DNA of 64,000 nucleotides from assembly GCA_025359985.1 (NCBI GenBank), contig JANYDB010000128.1, positions 21,784-85,783 of the forward strand, read 5' to 3'. Numbering within the stretch: position 1 is the first letter of the stretch; each line of letters opens with the position of its first letter. The DNA comes from Burkholderiales bacterium (GTDB taxonomy: Bacteria > Pseudomonadota > Gammaproteobacteria > Burkholderiales > Usitatibacteraceae). Positions 16,977 through 25,550 of this stretch are shown here, piece after piece. The notes under the pieces were generated by a model. The model made no database searches. It worked only from the letters and a program-made list of their open reading frames with translations, and was not told where the DNA came from. The translations under genes were made by a program, and so were the position numbers.

Positions 16977-17666
16977 CTATCCGTAATGACGTGGCAACAG
17001 GCCGCGTTTGCTTAATTCCACCGCGCGATCTGCTGAACGTGCGGCGATTTCGCTATGCGTTACTAAAATCGCGGTGGTGCCATTACGTTGAATCTCGATG
17101 CGTAACAATGCCATGATTTGTGCGGCGGTGTCGGGATCAAGATTGCCGGTAGGCTCGTCAGCAAGCAACAGCTGCGGACGATGGGCCAGTGCGCGGGCGA
17201 TCGCGACGCGCTGCATTTCGCCGCCGGATAGCTCGCGCGGCAGGGCCGCGGTTTTTTCATCCAGCCCGACAGATGCCAGCATTTCCTGCACACGGGTTTT
17301 GATTTCCGCTGCGGCCCAGTTATTGAGCCGCAACGGCAGCGCAATATTTTCGAACACATTCAAATAAGGCAGCAAATGAAACGCCTGGAAAACAAAGCCA
17401 ATTTTTTGGCGGCGAAATAAGGTGACGCGATCATCGTCATGCGGCTGGTTAGCCGCGTTCAGTAATTGGCCTGCAAGCCTGATCTCACCGTTGGTGGCAG
17501 GTTCCAGGCCAGCGATGATGTTCAGCAGAGTAGATTTTCCGGCGCCTGATTCGCCCATCAACGCAATGTATTCGCCAGTATTGAGCGTGAAATCCAGGTT
17601 TTCAAAAATCGGGGCAGAAGATAAATCAGGGCCGAAGCGTTTGGTGAGTTTATGTATGAGCAGCAT
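16977..17666 (-). CDS. ABC transporter ATPase (AttE/LolD-like)
   Basis: 229 aa. Walker A GESGAGKST, Q-loop FVFQAFHLLPYL, signature LSGGEMQRVAIARAL, Walker B LLLADEPTGNLDPD and H-loop LVTHSE are all intact. Belongs with the downstream permease and AttH-like protein as one export-type or MacB-type complex. It heads a tightly packed minus-strand run that continues through tag and the HI0933-type flavoprotein. Confidence 0.93.
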   Translation of the reverse strand: MLLIHKLTKRFGPDLSSAPIFENLDFTLNTGEYIALMGESGAGKSTLLNIIAGLEPATNGEIRLAGQLLNAANQPHDDDRVTLFRRQKIGFVFQAFHLLPYLNVFENIALPLRLNNWAAAEIKTRVQEMLASVGLDEKTAALPRELSGGEMQRVAIARALAHRPQLLLADEPTGNLDPDTAAQIMALLRIEIQRNGTTAILVTHSEIAARSADRAVELSKRGLLPRHYG

Positions 17667-17737
17667 GCCGTAATGTAGCTGCTCTGTGCCAATGAGGCAA
17701 CGATATTTACGATGGTATAAAAGCGGGTGCAGCAGGA

Positions 17738-18175
17738 TCAGCCGTTGATGTAGCTTTCCAGTTGCGCTATCGTAAATTCATGATCGGCGATCAGATCATT
17801 CATGAGGTCGCGAATCGAAATCATGCCGAGAACCATGCTGCCGTCCATAACCGGCAGGTGGCGAATTTTTTTCTCACTCATCAGTGCCATGCAGTCGCGA
17901 GTACGGGTGTAGGGCGATACCACCAAAACATTGCGCGTCATGATGTCGGCAACTCTGGTTTCTTTTGAATTTTTATTCTGGAGCGCAATTTTTCGAGTGT
18001 AATCACGCTCGGATAGTATGCCAACGAGTTGGCCGCGCTCCATCACCATGAGCGCACCGACTTCATAATCGGCCAGCAATTTCAGCGCATCAAAAACCGT
18101 ATCGTCAGGCTTGACGTGGTAAAGCGTGGAATTTGCGGCGTGGCGTTTGGAGAGCAGTTCCGAGACGGGTTTCAT
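17738..18175 (-). CDS. Two-CBS-domain protein
   Basis: 145 aa, a Bateman module with nothing else. CBS1 covers about residues 8-65 (GALMVMERGQLVGILSERDY) and CBS2 about 75-135 (VADIMTRNVLVV ... HLPVMDGSMVLGMISIRDL). Such proteins bind adenosyl nucleotides and regulate partners. The target is not evident from the neighbours. An excellent Shine-Dalgarno sequence, AGGAGG, lies 5-6 bases before the ATG and fixes the start. Confidence 0.9.
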   Translation of the reverse strand: MKPVSELLSKRHAANSTLYHVKPDDTVFDALKLLADYEVGALMVMERGQLVGILSERDYTRKIALQNKNSKETRVADIMTRNVLVVSPYTRTRDCMALMSEKKIRHLPVMDGSMVLGMISIRDLMNDLIADHEFTIAQLESYING

Positions 18176-18214
18176 ATTGCCTCCTGTGGGACTTTATGAG
18201 CTGACGGGATTTAA

Positions 18215-18244
18215 AGCATATCGAAAAATAGCATATCGAAAAAA
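18215..18244. repeat. 15-bp tandem duplication
   Basis: Two adjacent copies of AGCATATCGAAAAA(T/A) lie between the end of etfQO and the start of the CBS gene. They fall within the probable promoter region of the CBS gene. Confidence 0.8.
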
Positions 18245-18300
18245 CGTATTGATAACGAGGTTTAAATCGTTATACGGCGCGCTGCCAAGGCCGGCCAGGG

Positions 18301-19947
18301 CTACATATTGGGATAATTCGGGCCACCGCCTCCTTCGGGAACGACCCAGACAATATTCTGCGTGGGGTCTTTGATATCGCAGGTTTTGCAATGTACGCAG
18401 TTTTGCGCGTTGATTTGCAGTTTTTGCCCGCCTGCCTGATTGTCAACATACTCATATACGCCTGCCGGGCAGTAACGCGCTTCAGGGCCGTCATAAAGCG
18501 CCAGATTTATCTTCACCGGCACCTCCGCATTCTTTAACGTAAGGTGCGCAGGCTGATCCTCTTCATGATTGGTATTTGAAATAAACACAGACGACAGCCG
18601 ATCAAAAGTTAACACGCCGTCTGGTTTGGGATAGGTGATGGGCGTCGAATCAGCCGCTTTCAAGAGAGTCTCGTGATCAGCGTGTTGATGGTGCATGGTC
18701 CATGGCGCTTTGCCGCGAAACAAGATTTGATCAACGCCTACCATCAAGCTACCCGTGTAGAGCCCCTTTGCCATCGCGGGCTTGAAGTTGCGTGCGCGAT
18801 GCAGCTCGTCATGCAGCCAGCTATGCTTAAAAGCTTCCGGGTAATCAGTCAGCTCATCGCTGGTGCGCCCGGCAGTAACAGCCGCAAATGCAGCCTCAGC
18901 AGCCAACATCCCGGTCTTGATCGCGGCGTGACTGCCTTTGATGCGCGGCGCATTCAGAAACCCCGCGTCATCACCGATCAAGACGCCACCCGGAACGATG
19001 AGCTTGGGCAGCGATTGCAGGCCGCCTGCGGTGAGGGCGCGTGCGCCATAGGCAATGCGTTTGCCGCCGTCAAAAAATCCACGGATCGCGGTGTGAGTTT
19101 TGTAGCGCTGAAATTCTTCAAATGGTGACAGGAACGGATTGGTATAAGCAAGCCCCACCACAAAGCCCACCGCCACCAGATTGTTCTCAAGATGATACAT
19201 AAACGAGCCGCCGTAAGTTGCGCTATCCAGCGGCCAACCCGCGCTGTGCATGACCAGGCCGGGCACATGTTTGGCGGTTTTAACTTCCCACAATTCCTTC
19301 AGGCCCAAGCCATAGGTCTGCGGATCGTGGCCATCGTTGAGCGCAAATTTTGCCTGAAGTGTTTTGCCTAAATTGCCACGACAGCCTTCAGCAAAAAAAG
19401 TGTATTTGGCGTGAAGCTCCATACCTCGCGCATAGCGGCTGGTATGCTCGCCCAGCTTGCCAATGCCCATATCGCCGGTAGCAATGCCTTTGACCGCGTT
19501 ATTGTCATGAAATAAAACCTCTGATGCCGCAAAGCCGGGATAAATTTCCACACCTAAAGTCTCAGCCTGCACACCCAGCCAGCGACATACATTTGCCAGG
19601 CTGATCACATAGTTGCCATGATTTTTAAAACAGGCGGGCAGCATCCAGCTAGGAACCTGCATGCTGCCGGTTTCAGAAAGGAACATAAACCGATCTTCTG
19701 TCACCTGCTGATTAAGCGGCGCACCCATAGCTTGCCAATCCGGAAACAGCTCCGTTATCGCGCGTGGATCCATCACCGCGCCCGAAAGAATATGGGCGCC
19801 GACCTCAGAGCCTTTTTCGACAATGCACACGGAAATTTCGCTGCCGGCGGCGGCGGCTTGCTGCTTGAGTCGTATCGCAGCACTCAAGCCCGCCGGGCCA
19901 GCACCTACAATGACGACATCGTATTCCATTGATTCGCGTTCGGACAT
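18301..19947 (-). CDS. etfQO: Electron-transfer flavoprotein:ubiquinone oxidoreductase
   Basis: 548 aa, full length for ETF-QO. It passes electrons from ETF, fed by acyl-CoA and amino acid dehydrogenases, into the quinone pool at the inner membrane. The FAD motif is DVVIVGAGPAGLSAAIRL. The middle part has GVLIGDDAGFLNAPRIKG. The C-terminal ferredoxin-like 4Fe-4S domain has CPAGVYEY followed by NCVHCKTCDIKDP, then the strongly conserved ending WVVPEGGGGPNYPNM. Monocistronic on the minus strand and divergent from a thioesterase gene. Confidence 0.96.
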   Translation of the reverse strand: MSERESMEYDVVIVGAGPAGLSAAIRLKQQAAAAGSEISVCIVEKGSEVGAHILSGAVMDPRAITELFPDWQAMGAPLNQQVTEDRFMFLSETGSMQVPSWMLPACFKNHGNYVISLANVCRWLGVQAETLGVEIYPGFAASEVLFHDNNAVKGIATGDMGIGKLGEHTSRYARGMELHAKYTFFAEGCRGNLGKTLQAKFALNDGHDPQTYGLGLKELWEVKTAKHVPGLVMHSAGWPLDSATYGGSFMYHLENNLVAVGFVVGLAYTNPFLSPFEEFQRYKTHTAIRGFFDGGKRIAYGARALTAGGLQSLPKLIVPGGVLIGDDAGFLNAPRIKGSHAAIKTGMLAAEAAFAAVTAGRTSDELTDYPEAFKHSWLHDELHRARNFKPAMAKGLYTGSLMVGVDQILFRGKAPWTMHHQHADHETLLKAADSTPITYPKPDGVLTFDRLSSVFISNTNHEEDQPAHLTLKNAEVPVKINLALYDGPEARYCPAGVYEYVDNQAGGQKLQINAQNCVHCKTCDIKDPTQNIVWVVPEGGGGPNYPNM

Positions 19948-19992
19948 GATGGCTTTGCGATTAAATAATCATTAAAATAAATTTACGAAAGA

Positions 19993-20041
19993 GCACTATC
20001 AAAGACGACCGTGCAGTTGCACTATCAGGTTTGTTAGTGCA
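19993..20041. promoter_or_regulatory. Repeated GCACTATCA operator-like sites in divergent promoter
   Basis: GCACTATCA occurs at 19993-20001 and again at 20019-20027. A reverse-oriented TAGTGCA at 20035-20041 pairs with TGCACTA at 20018-20024 (7-bp inverted repeat, 10-bp gap). A TATTAT -10-like element lies just after, at 20046. The cluster sits between etfQO and the thioesterase gene and could be bound by a regulator serving both. Confidence 0.45.
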
Positions 20042-20078
20042 CTTGCTATTATAGCGACAACCTGCCGCACTGTAGCCA

Positions 20079-20519
20079 ATGAAAAGGCAATTTTCAGATA
20101 TGTCCGTACCGATTATGGCATCACCCGGCAAGCTGCTTTTTACTCAACAATTTCCGATCCGGTGGGGAGAAATGGATGTGTTGGGCCACGTCAACAATGC
20201 GCAGTACCTCCGCTATTTTGAGGAAAGCCGCGTTGTATGGTTTGAGGGTATCGGCAGACCATTGCGTTCCAGCGGGCAGGGCATGATCTTGTTGAAAGCC
20301 ACCGTGACTTATAAAAAACCGGTGGGCTATCCTGCCAACGCCGTAGTTGAACTACGTGCAGGGTGCATCGGCAACACCAGCTTTAATCTCGTCAATACGT
20401 TGACCATCGAAGGTGACTCATCGCCTGCCTGCATCGGTGAATTTGTAATCGTCTCGTTTGATTATGTAAATAACAAGCCGTTGCGCGTGCCAGATGAAAT
20501 GCGTCAATTACTAGGTTGA
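20079..20519 (+). CDS. Hotdog-fold acyl-CoA thioesterase (YbgC/4HBT type)
   Basis: 146 aa. The 4HBT signature is clear: FPIRWGEMDVLGHVNNAQYL, with the catalytic Asp replaced in context by Met-Asp and followed by HVNN. YLRYFEESRVVWFE and VTYKKPVGYPA follow. Likely hydrolyses acyl- or aryl-CoA thioesters in the cytoplasm. Three in-frame ATGs (20079, 20100, 20115) compete for the start and none has an ideal ribosome binding site. Divergent from etfQO and 24 bp upstream of crcB. Confidence 0.85.
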   Translation: MKRQFSDMSVPIMASPGKLLFTQQFPIRWGEMDVLGHVNNAQYLRYFEESRVVWFEGIGRPLRSSGQGMILLKATVTYKKPVGYPANAVVELRAGCIGNTSFNLVNTLTIEGDSSPACIGEFVIVSFDYVNNKPLRVPDEMRQLLG

Positions 20520-20543
20520 ACTCCTAAATCGTGAATTACTAAC

Positions 20544-20948
20544 ATGAATACAAATTTCCTCACCTCGACCATCGGGTTTACAGCGGTTGGTGCAGGCGCT
20601 GCCGTGGGCGCATGGCTGCGCTGGGGCTTATCGCTATGGCTAAATGCCCGCAATGTGAGCGTCCCACTTGGCACGCTTGCAGCCAATTTAATCGGCGGTT
20701 TTTTAGTGGGTTTAGCGGTTGCTTATTTCAGTAAACATCCCGAGCTTTCGCCGACCTGGCAATTATTCATGATCACTGGTTTTTTAGGTGGCCTCACCAC
20801 CTTTTCAACCTATTCGGCAGAGGTCGTCACGCTGTTTGAACGCGGTGATTTTTTATCAGCGCTCATGGTGGCATGTGCTCATTTGATTGGGTCGTTTGCG
20901 CTGACTGCGCTGGGTTTTTGGACTTACCGTACACTGGCGGCAGGATAA
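20544..20948 (+). CDS. crcB: Fluoride channel CrcB/FluC
   Basis: 134 aa, four transmembrane helices. Family landmarks are [31 protein letters not shown] (conserved Asn) and the [15 protein letters not shown] segment with the Phe-box/TTFST region lining the fluoride pore. Acts as a dual-topology dimer in the inner membrane for fluoride efflux. No fluoride riboswitch is evident in the 24-bp gap to the thioesterase gene. Confidence 0.96.
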   Translation: MNTNFLTSTIGFTAVGAGAAVGAWLRWGLSLWLNARNVSVPLGTLAANLIGGFLVGLAVAYFSKHPELSPTWQLFMITGFLGGLTTFSTYSAEVVTLFERGDFLSALMVACAHLIGSFALTALGFWTYRTLAAG

Positions 20949-20990
20949 AATTAAAGTGATTAGTATTGGCAATAAATACGAAGCATGACT

Positions 20991-21032
20991 ATAGCGATAG
21001 CGATAGCGATAGCGATAACGGTAACGGTAAGG
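20991..21032. repeat. Hexanucleotide microsatellite (ATAGCG)n
   Basis: Seven consecutive hexamers: four exact ATAGCG, then ATAACG, GTAACG and GTAAGG. It lies in the roughly 310-bp space between the stop codons of crcB and the convergent glutaredoxin gene. The remaining part of that space holds only a terminator hairpin and no convincing gene. Confidence 0.9.
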
Positions 21033-21110
21033 ATTAAGAAATATTTTAAGAAATGGATAATCTCTGCCGCGTCCCTAGCAGTGGTGATGGTCCCGCTCGT
21101 CGTCACTTCA

Positions 21111-21147
21111 AATAAAAAACGAAAGTCGCCTAGCCAAGACGACTTTC
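21111..21147 (-). terminator. Rho-independent terminator of the glutaredoxin gene
   Basis: Perfect 8-bp stem GAAAGTCG/CGACTTTC (21121-21128 with 21140-21147). On the minus strand it is followed immediately by GTTTTTTATT. It lies about 110 bp past the glutaredoxin stop codon and may also stop crcB transcription weakly from the other side. Confidence 0.75.
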
Positions 21148-21260
21148 AGCCATTTTTGCTCCATGAAGCCGCAGAATGGCGTTCTATCATTCTTGATGCG
21201 GGCTTACAAATACAAGCAAAGTTCGTCATGTTTAACGCACCAATCGATCCCGCCTTAATC

Positions 21261-21812
21261 CTAACTATTGCGCACCCATTTCGTCAGCTTTCGCCGCAAC
21301 TTGGGTTCATTAAAGCCGTGAATCGTTTCGTTGCCGATGATGATTAATGGCACGCCGCCGCCCTCGCTGAATTTTTTGAAGCCTTCCATGCCTTCAGCGG
21401 TATTTTCCACATCGTATTCGGTCACTTGAATACGGTTGTCTTTGAAAAATTGGCGCGCGGCAGTGCAGTAGCCGCACCATGTGGCGCTGTAGAGAATGAT
21501 ATCTGGCTGCCCCGACGATTGAACTGACTGTTCATCTGTGCTGACAGGTGGCCGCTTGAATAACGATTTCCCCTGCCAAGCCACCATGACCACGACAACC
21601 AACACCAGCGACCATTTCCATCCGCCGCCAGATACTTCAGGCGCTGCACGAAACCCGGCGCTCGGCCTGCGTTCATTCGCACTTTCCGTATATGAGCCAT
21701 ACGAGGTATCGCCTACTTTGCTATACGCGACCTGACAGGACGGGCATTGCCACAGTGGCGCGGTGTCAGATTCTTTTCGGGCGTAGCTGCATTTGGGGCA
21801 GATGGTTGGCAT
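21261..21812 (-). CDS. Membrane-anchored glutaredoxin with N-terminal zinc ribbon
   Basis: 183 aa from ATG at 21812; a TTG 30 bases upstream is less likely. Residues 1-30 form a zinc ribbon with two CxxC pairs (CPKC and CPSC). One transmembrane helix lies near residue 65 (SLVLVVVVMVAW). A glutaredoxin domain follows from about residue 100, with the redox motif ATWCGYCTAA and the cis-Pro loop GGGVPLIIIG. The fusion suggests thiol-disulfide chemistry at the inner-membrane surface. The side of the membrane is uncertain. Confidence 0.85.
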   Translation of the reverse strand: MPTICPKCSYARKESDTAPLWQCPSCQVAYSKVGDTSYGSYTESANERRPSAGFRAAPEVSGGGWKWSLVLVVVVMVAWQGKSLFKRPPVSTDEQSVQSSGQPDIILYSATWCGYCTAARQFFKDNRIQVTEYDVENTAEGMEGFKKFSEGGGVPLIIIGNETIHGFNEPKLRRKLTKWVRNS

Positions 21813-21979
21813 GGTCTCAGGACTAGATAGGGTAACGGGCAATTAGATTATGGAAATACTAGTATGCGCAACCTTTATGAACACGCCGTTGTAGCAAACA
21901 TTTGAGCGATTGTACGAGCGAATTAAAGGATTCAGCGATAATTATTTTCCGCTAATATACAAATCTCTTAAATATATTA

Positions 21980-21999
21980 AGTTGGTTACGTATCCAACT
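21980..21999. promoter_or_regulatory. 20-bp near-perfect palindrome, operator candidate
   Basis: AGTTGG-T-TACGTA-T-CCAACT reads the same on both strands except for one central-flank T/T pair on each side. It sits about 100 bp upstream of the tricorn-like protease start, inside the 286-bp gap between divergent genes. Regulator unknown. Confidence 0.45.
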
Positions 22000-22098
22000 A
22001 GGAAACGTTTTCTGCACGTTTTGCAGCGAGGTCATAACAATGAATTTTTTATTTTCGTTAAATAATAAAAACATACGCACTTTGTTGAGGAAACCAAC

Positions 22099-25000
22099 AT
22101 GAAATTTATTCGCTTTGCTGCTCCGGCGCTGTACATCTGCGCCGCCTTGCTATCCGTCTTGGCTTCAGCGGGAGCATCGGCATTACCCAATACCACCGAC
22201 ACTCGCATGCTCAGCGAGCCTGCGGTGTCGGCAAAGCATTTGGCGTTCGCGTATGCCGGTGATTTGTGGGTGGCCAATCTTGATGGCAGCAATGTGCGGC
22301 GGCTGACATCCGATATTGGTGAAGAATCATCGCCTGTGTTTTCGCCGGATGGAAAATTGATTGCGTTCAATGCGCAATACGAGGGTAATACGGATGTGTA
22401 TGTGGTGCCGGTTGAAGGCGGCGTGCCAAAGCGGCTCACGTTTCATCCCGGACCTGACTTGGTGCAGGCGTTTACGCCTGACGGAAAATCGGTTTTATTT
22501 ACTTCGGCGCGTGCAGTGTTTACCGGTCGTTATCGCCAACTGTTTACGGTGCCGATTGAGGGTGGGGTTGAAACTCAACTGGAAATTCCGCACGGCGCAA
22601 AAGCCACTTATTCGCCCGACGGCAAACGCATCGCTTATAACCCGATCGCACCGGCGTTCATGCAGTGGAAGCATTACCGCGGCGGCACGCATTCACAACT
22701 TTGGTTGTTTACGCTGGCTGATCGCAGTATCGAAAAAATTCCGCAGCTCGGCGTCGACATCGGTGTGAACCCGAAAGCGCGTTCAAATGATGTGGATCCC
22801 CTATGGATAGGCGACACGATTTATTTCCGCTCGGACCGAAATGGTGAATTTAATATTTTTGCGTTCAATACCAAGACCAAAGCCGTAATCCAGATTACCA
22901 AGCATACGGATTTCCCGGTGCTGAGCTTGGCGGGGGCAGCAACCGGTGCAACAACAGCGGCGGGCATGATCATTTATGAACAGGCTGGCTACTTGCATGC
23001 GCTTGACCTTAGCAGCGGCACAGCCAAAAAACTAACCATTGGCGTGACCACTGATTTAGCCGCGTCGCGCTCACGCTTTGTGAAGGGAAATAAATACATT
23101 CGCGATGCGGCGCTGTCGCCTTCAGGTGCGCGCGTGGCCATCGAATTCCGCGGTGAGATTGTGACGGTGCCGGCCGAAAAAGGCGATGTACGCAATCTGA
23201 CGCAAACCGTTGCTGCGCATGAGCGCTCGCCGATCTGGTCGCCTGACGGTAAGTTAATTGCGTATTTTTCGGATGAATCAGGCGAGTATGAGTTACATGT
23301 TCGTGCGCAAGACGGCAAGGGTGTCGTCAAAAAATTCAAGCTGTCTGGTGCGGGTTTTTATGATCGCGCAGTATGGTCGCCTGACAGCAAAAAAATCGTG
23401 TTCACGGACAATGGCTGGAGCTTGTTTGTGATTGATATTGCCAACGGCGGCACTAACGTCGGCATTAAAAAAATCGCGACTGAACCGCTCTATGGCCCGC
23501 GAAAAACCTTGCGCGCTGCATGGGCACCGGATTCGCGCTGGATTGCCTACACCCTGAATTCGCAGGCATATATTCAAACCGCCTATGTCTATTCGATCGA
23601 CCAGGATAAATCGTTTGCAATTACCGATGGTTTATCGGATGTCACGCAGCCAGTATTCGACAAGAGCGGCAAGTATCTTTACTTTTTTGCCTCGACCGAT
23701 GCGGGGCCGAGCAACAACTGGTTCTCGTTACAAAATCAGGACAACCGCATCACGCATACGGTGTGGATAGCCGTGTTAAGAAGCGATTTAATTTCGCCGT
23801 TAGCCAAGGAAAGCGATGAAGAAAAAGGCATCACCAAAGATGCTGTCAAGGACCCGCTTGATAATATTGACAAGGTCGCAGGCGCGGACGATAAAATGGA
23901 ATCGAAAAGCAGCGGCGCCAGCGCCAAGGTAAACAAATCGGCTGCGTCCGCACCTTTATCTATTCCGCCTATACGCATCGATTTCGACGGTATCGCTACT
24001 CGCATCGTAGATTTGCCGATTCCCGTTGCAGAGCTTTCATTATTGGCCTCAGGTGCGGCGGGCCAAATATTTTTTCTGCGTGAAACCGATGGTAAAAGGG
24101 CGCTGCAGCGATTTGACTTAAAAGATCGCAAGACTGAAACCCTGGTGGCCGAGGCGGATGATTTTGAGGTCTCTTTCGATGGCAAAAAAGTGCTTTATCG
24201 GCAAAAAGACAGCTGGTTGACGGGCTCAGCGTTAGGCAAAACACTGCCGCTCAACGAAGGCAAATTAAAGCTCGATGCGGTCGAAGTAAAAGTCGATCCG
24301 CGTGCTGAATGGCCGCAGATTTTTAATGAGGTGTGGCGAATCAACCGGGATTATTTTTATGATCCCGGCATGCATAGTGTGGACTGGAAAGCGATGCGCG
24401 CCAAGTATGCGGCGTTCCTGCCTGAGCTCGCGACCCGTGCTGATTTAAACCGGGTGATTATGTGGATGTGTTCTGAGCTGGCGGTGGGCCACCATCGAGG
24501 CGGTGGCGGCGACAGTTTTGCCGAGATCAAGCTGGTGACAGGGGGCTTGTTGGGCGCGGATTATGAGGTGGCTAACAATCGATATCGTTTTAAAAAAATC
24601 TATGGCGGTTTGAACTGGAACCCGCTGTTGCGTTCGCCTTTGACCGAGCCTGGGGTGAATGCAAAGGCCGGCGAATACCTGATTGCGGTTGATGGACGCG
24701 CTATCTCGCCACCGGCTAATTTGTACAGTTTTTTTGAAAATACGGCTGGTAAATCTATTGAGCTGACCCTAGGCCCGAATGCGGACGGAACCGGCGCGAG
24801 GACTGTATTGGTCGTGCCTGTGGCAACCGAAGATGCTTTGCGTAATCGTGATTGGGTGGAGGGCAATATTCGTAAAGTAGATGCCGCTACCGGCGGGCGG
24901 GTGGCTTATGTTTATGTGCCGAATACGGCAGGTTTGGGACACACCTATTTCAAACGCTATTTTTTCCCGCAAGCCTATAAAGATGCGGTGATTATTGATG

Positions 25001-25500
25001 AGCGTTTTAACGGCGGCGGCAGCGTGGCTGATTACTACACCGAAATTCTGCAAAAGAAAGAAATCGCGTGGTGGGCAATGCGCTATGGTGCCGATATGAA
25101 GACGCCTTCCGCATCGATTCAAGGCCCCAAAGCGATGCTGATTGACGAGAACGCAGGCTCGGGCGGCGATTTGCTGCCGTGGATGTTCCGCAAATTTGGT
25201 ATCGGCCCACTGATTGGCAAACCAACCTGGGGTGGGCTGGTGGGCATTTTGGGTTTCCCGGTGCTGATGGACGGTGGCAATATTACCGCACCAAATTTAG
25301 CGTTCTGGACACGCGAAGGCGGCTGGGGCGTGGAGAACGAAGGTGTAGCGCCCGATATTGAGGTGGAACAAACGCCTGCTGAGGTGATTGCCGGACGAGA
25401 TCCACAACTTGAAAAAGCGATTGAAATAATAAAAGCCGAGCTGATCAAAAATCCGCCTGTAAAGCCTTTACGGCCAGCTTATCCGGATAAGAGCCGGTAG
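22099..25500 (+). CDS. Tricorn-like S41 peptidase, exported
   Basis: 1133 aa. A signal peptide (LYICAALLSVLASAGASA, residues 12-29) sends it to the periplasm. Residues about 35-330 and 340-720 form two WD40/TolB-like beta-propellers with repeated SPDGK motifs, interrupted by a Lys/Ser/Asp-rich linker near 580-620. A core helical domain follows (EVWRINRDYFYDPGMH), then a PDZ-like segment (AKAGEYLIAVDGRAI). The S41 catalytic part has DENAGSGGDLLPW with the nucleophilic Ser and PTWGGLVG. The order matches archaeal tricorn protease. AGGAAA precedes the ATG by 6 bases. Likely degrades peptides in the periplasm; the substrate is unknown. Confidence 0.93.
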   Translation: MKFIRFAAPALYICAALLSVLASAGASALPNTTDTRMLSEPAVSAKHLAFAYAGDLWVANLDGSNVRRLTSDIGEESSPVFSPDGKLIAFNAQYEGNTDVYVVPVEGGVPKRLTFHPGPDLVQAFTPDGKSVLFTSARAVFTGRYRQLFTVPIEGGVETQLEIPHGAKATYSPDGKRIAYNPIAPAFMQWKHYRGGTHSQLWLFTLADRSIEKIPQLGVDIGVNPKARSNDVDPLWIGDTIYFRSDRNGEFNIFAFNTKTKAVIQITKHTDFPVLSLAGAATGATTAAGMIIYEQAGYLHALDLSSGTAKKLTIGVTTDLAASRSRFVKGNKYIRDAALSPSGARVAIEFRGEIVTVPAEKGDVRNLTQTVAAHERSPIWSPDGKLIAYFSDESGEYELHVRAQDGKGVVKKFKLSGAGFYDRAVWSPDSKKIVFTDNGWSLFVIDIANGGTNVGIKKIATEPLYGPRKTLRAAWAPDSRWIAYTLNSQAYIQTAYVYSIDQDKSFAITDGLSDVTQPVFDKSGKYLYFFASTDAGPSNNWFSLQNQDNRITHTVWIAVLRSDLISPLAKESDEEKGITKDAVKDPLDNIDKVAGADDKMESKSSGASAKVNKSAASAPLSIPPIRIDFDGIATRIVDLPIPVAELSLLASGAAGQIFFLRETDGKRALQRFDLKDRKTETLVAEADDFEVSFDGKKVLYRQKDSWLTGSALGKTLPLNEGKLKLDAVEVKVDPRAEWPQIFNEVWRINRDYFYDPGMHSVDWKAMRAKYAAFLPELATRADLNRVIMWMCSELAVGHHRGGGGDSFAEIKLVTGGLLGADYEVANNRYRFKKIYGGLNWNPLLRSPLTEPGVNAKAGEYLIAVDGRAISPPANLYSFFENTAGKSIELTLGPNADGTGARTVLVVPVATEDALRNRDWVEGNIRKVDAATGGRVAYVYVPNTAGLGHTYFKRYFFPQAYKDAVIIDERFNGGGSVADYYTEILQKKEIAWWAMRYGADMKTPSASIQGPKAMLIDENAGSGGDLLPWMFRKFGIGPLIGKPTWGGLVGILGFPVLMDGGNITAPNLAFWTREGGWGVENEGVAPDIEVEQTPAEVIAGRDPQLEKAIEIIKAELIKNPPVKPLRPAYPDKSR

Positions 25501-25509
25501 GAAATACCG

Positions 25510-25550
25510 ATACGGGATTCATTCATCGTGGTGATTTTTAAGTCCCGTAT
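25510..25550. terminator. Inverted repeat between convergent genes, possible terminator
   Basis: ATACGGGA (25510-25517) and TCCCGTAT (25543-25550) are perfect 8-bp inverted arms flanking the nnr stop codon region, just after the tricorn-like protease stop. The loop is 25 bases and contains GATTTTTA. Long loop and lack of a tight T-run make termination only possible. Confidence 0.35.

Noticed and set aside
20520..20543. Fluoride riboswitch before crcB
   Set aside because: The gap is only 24 bp, too short for the element, and no conserved pieces are visible upstream.
20985..21347. Plus-strand frame of 120 codons between crcB and the glutaredoxin gene
   Set aside because: Its start is made of the ATAGCG repeat, it runs through a terminator hairpin and overlaps the 3' end of the real glutaredoxin gene on the other strand.
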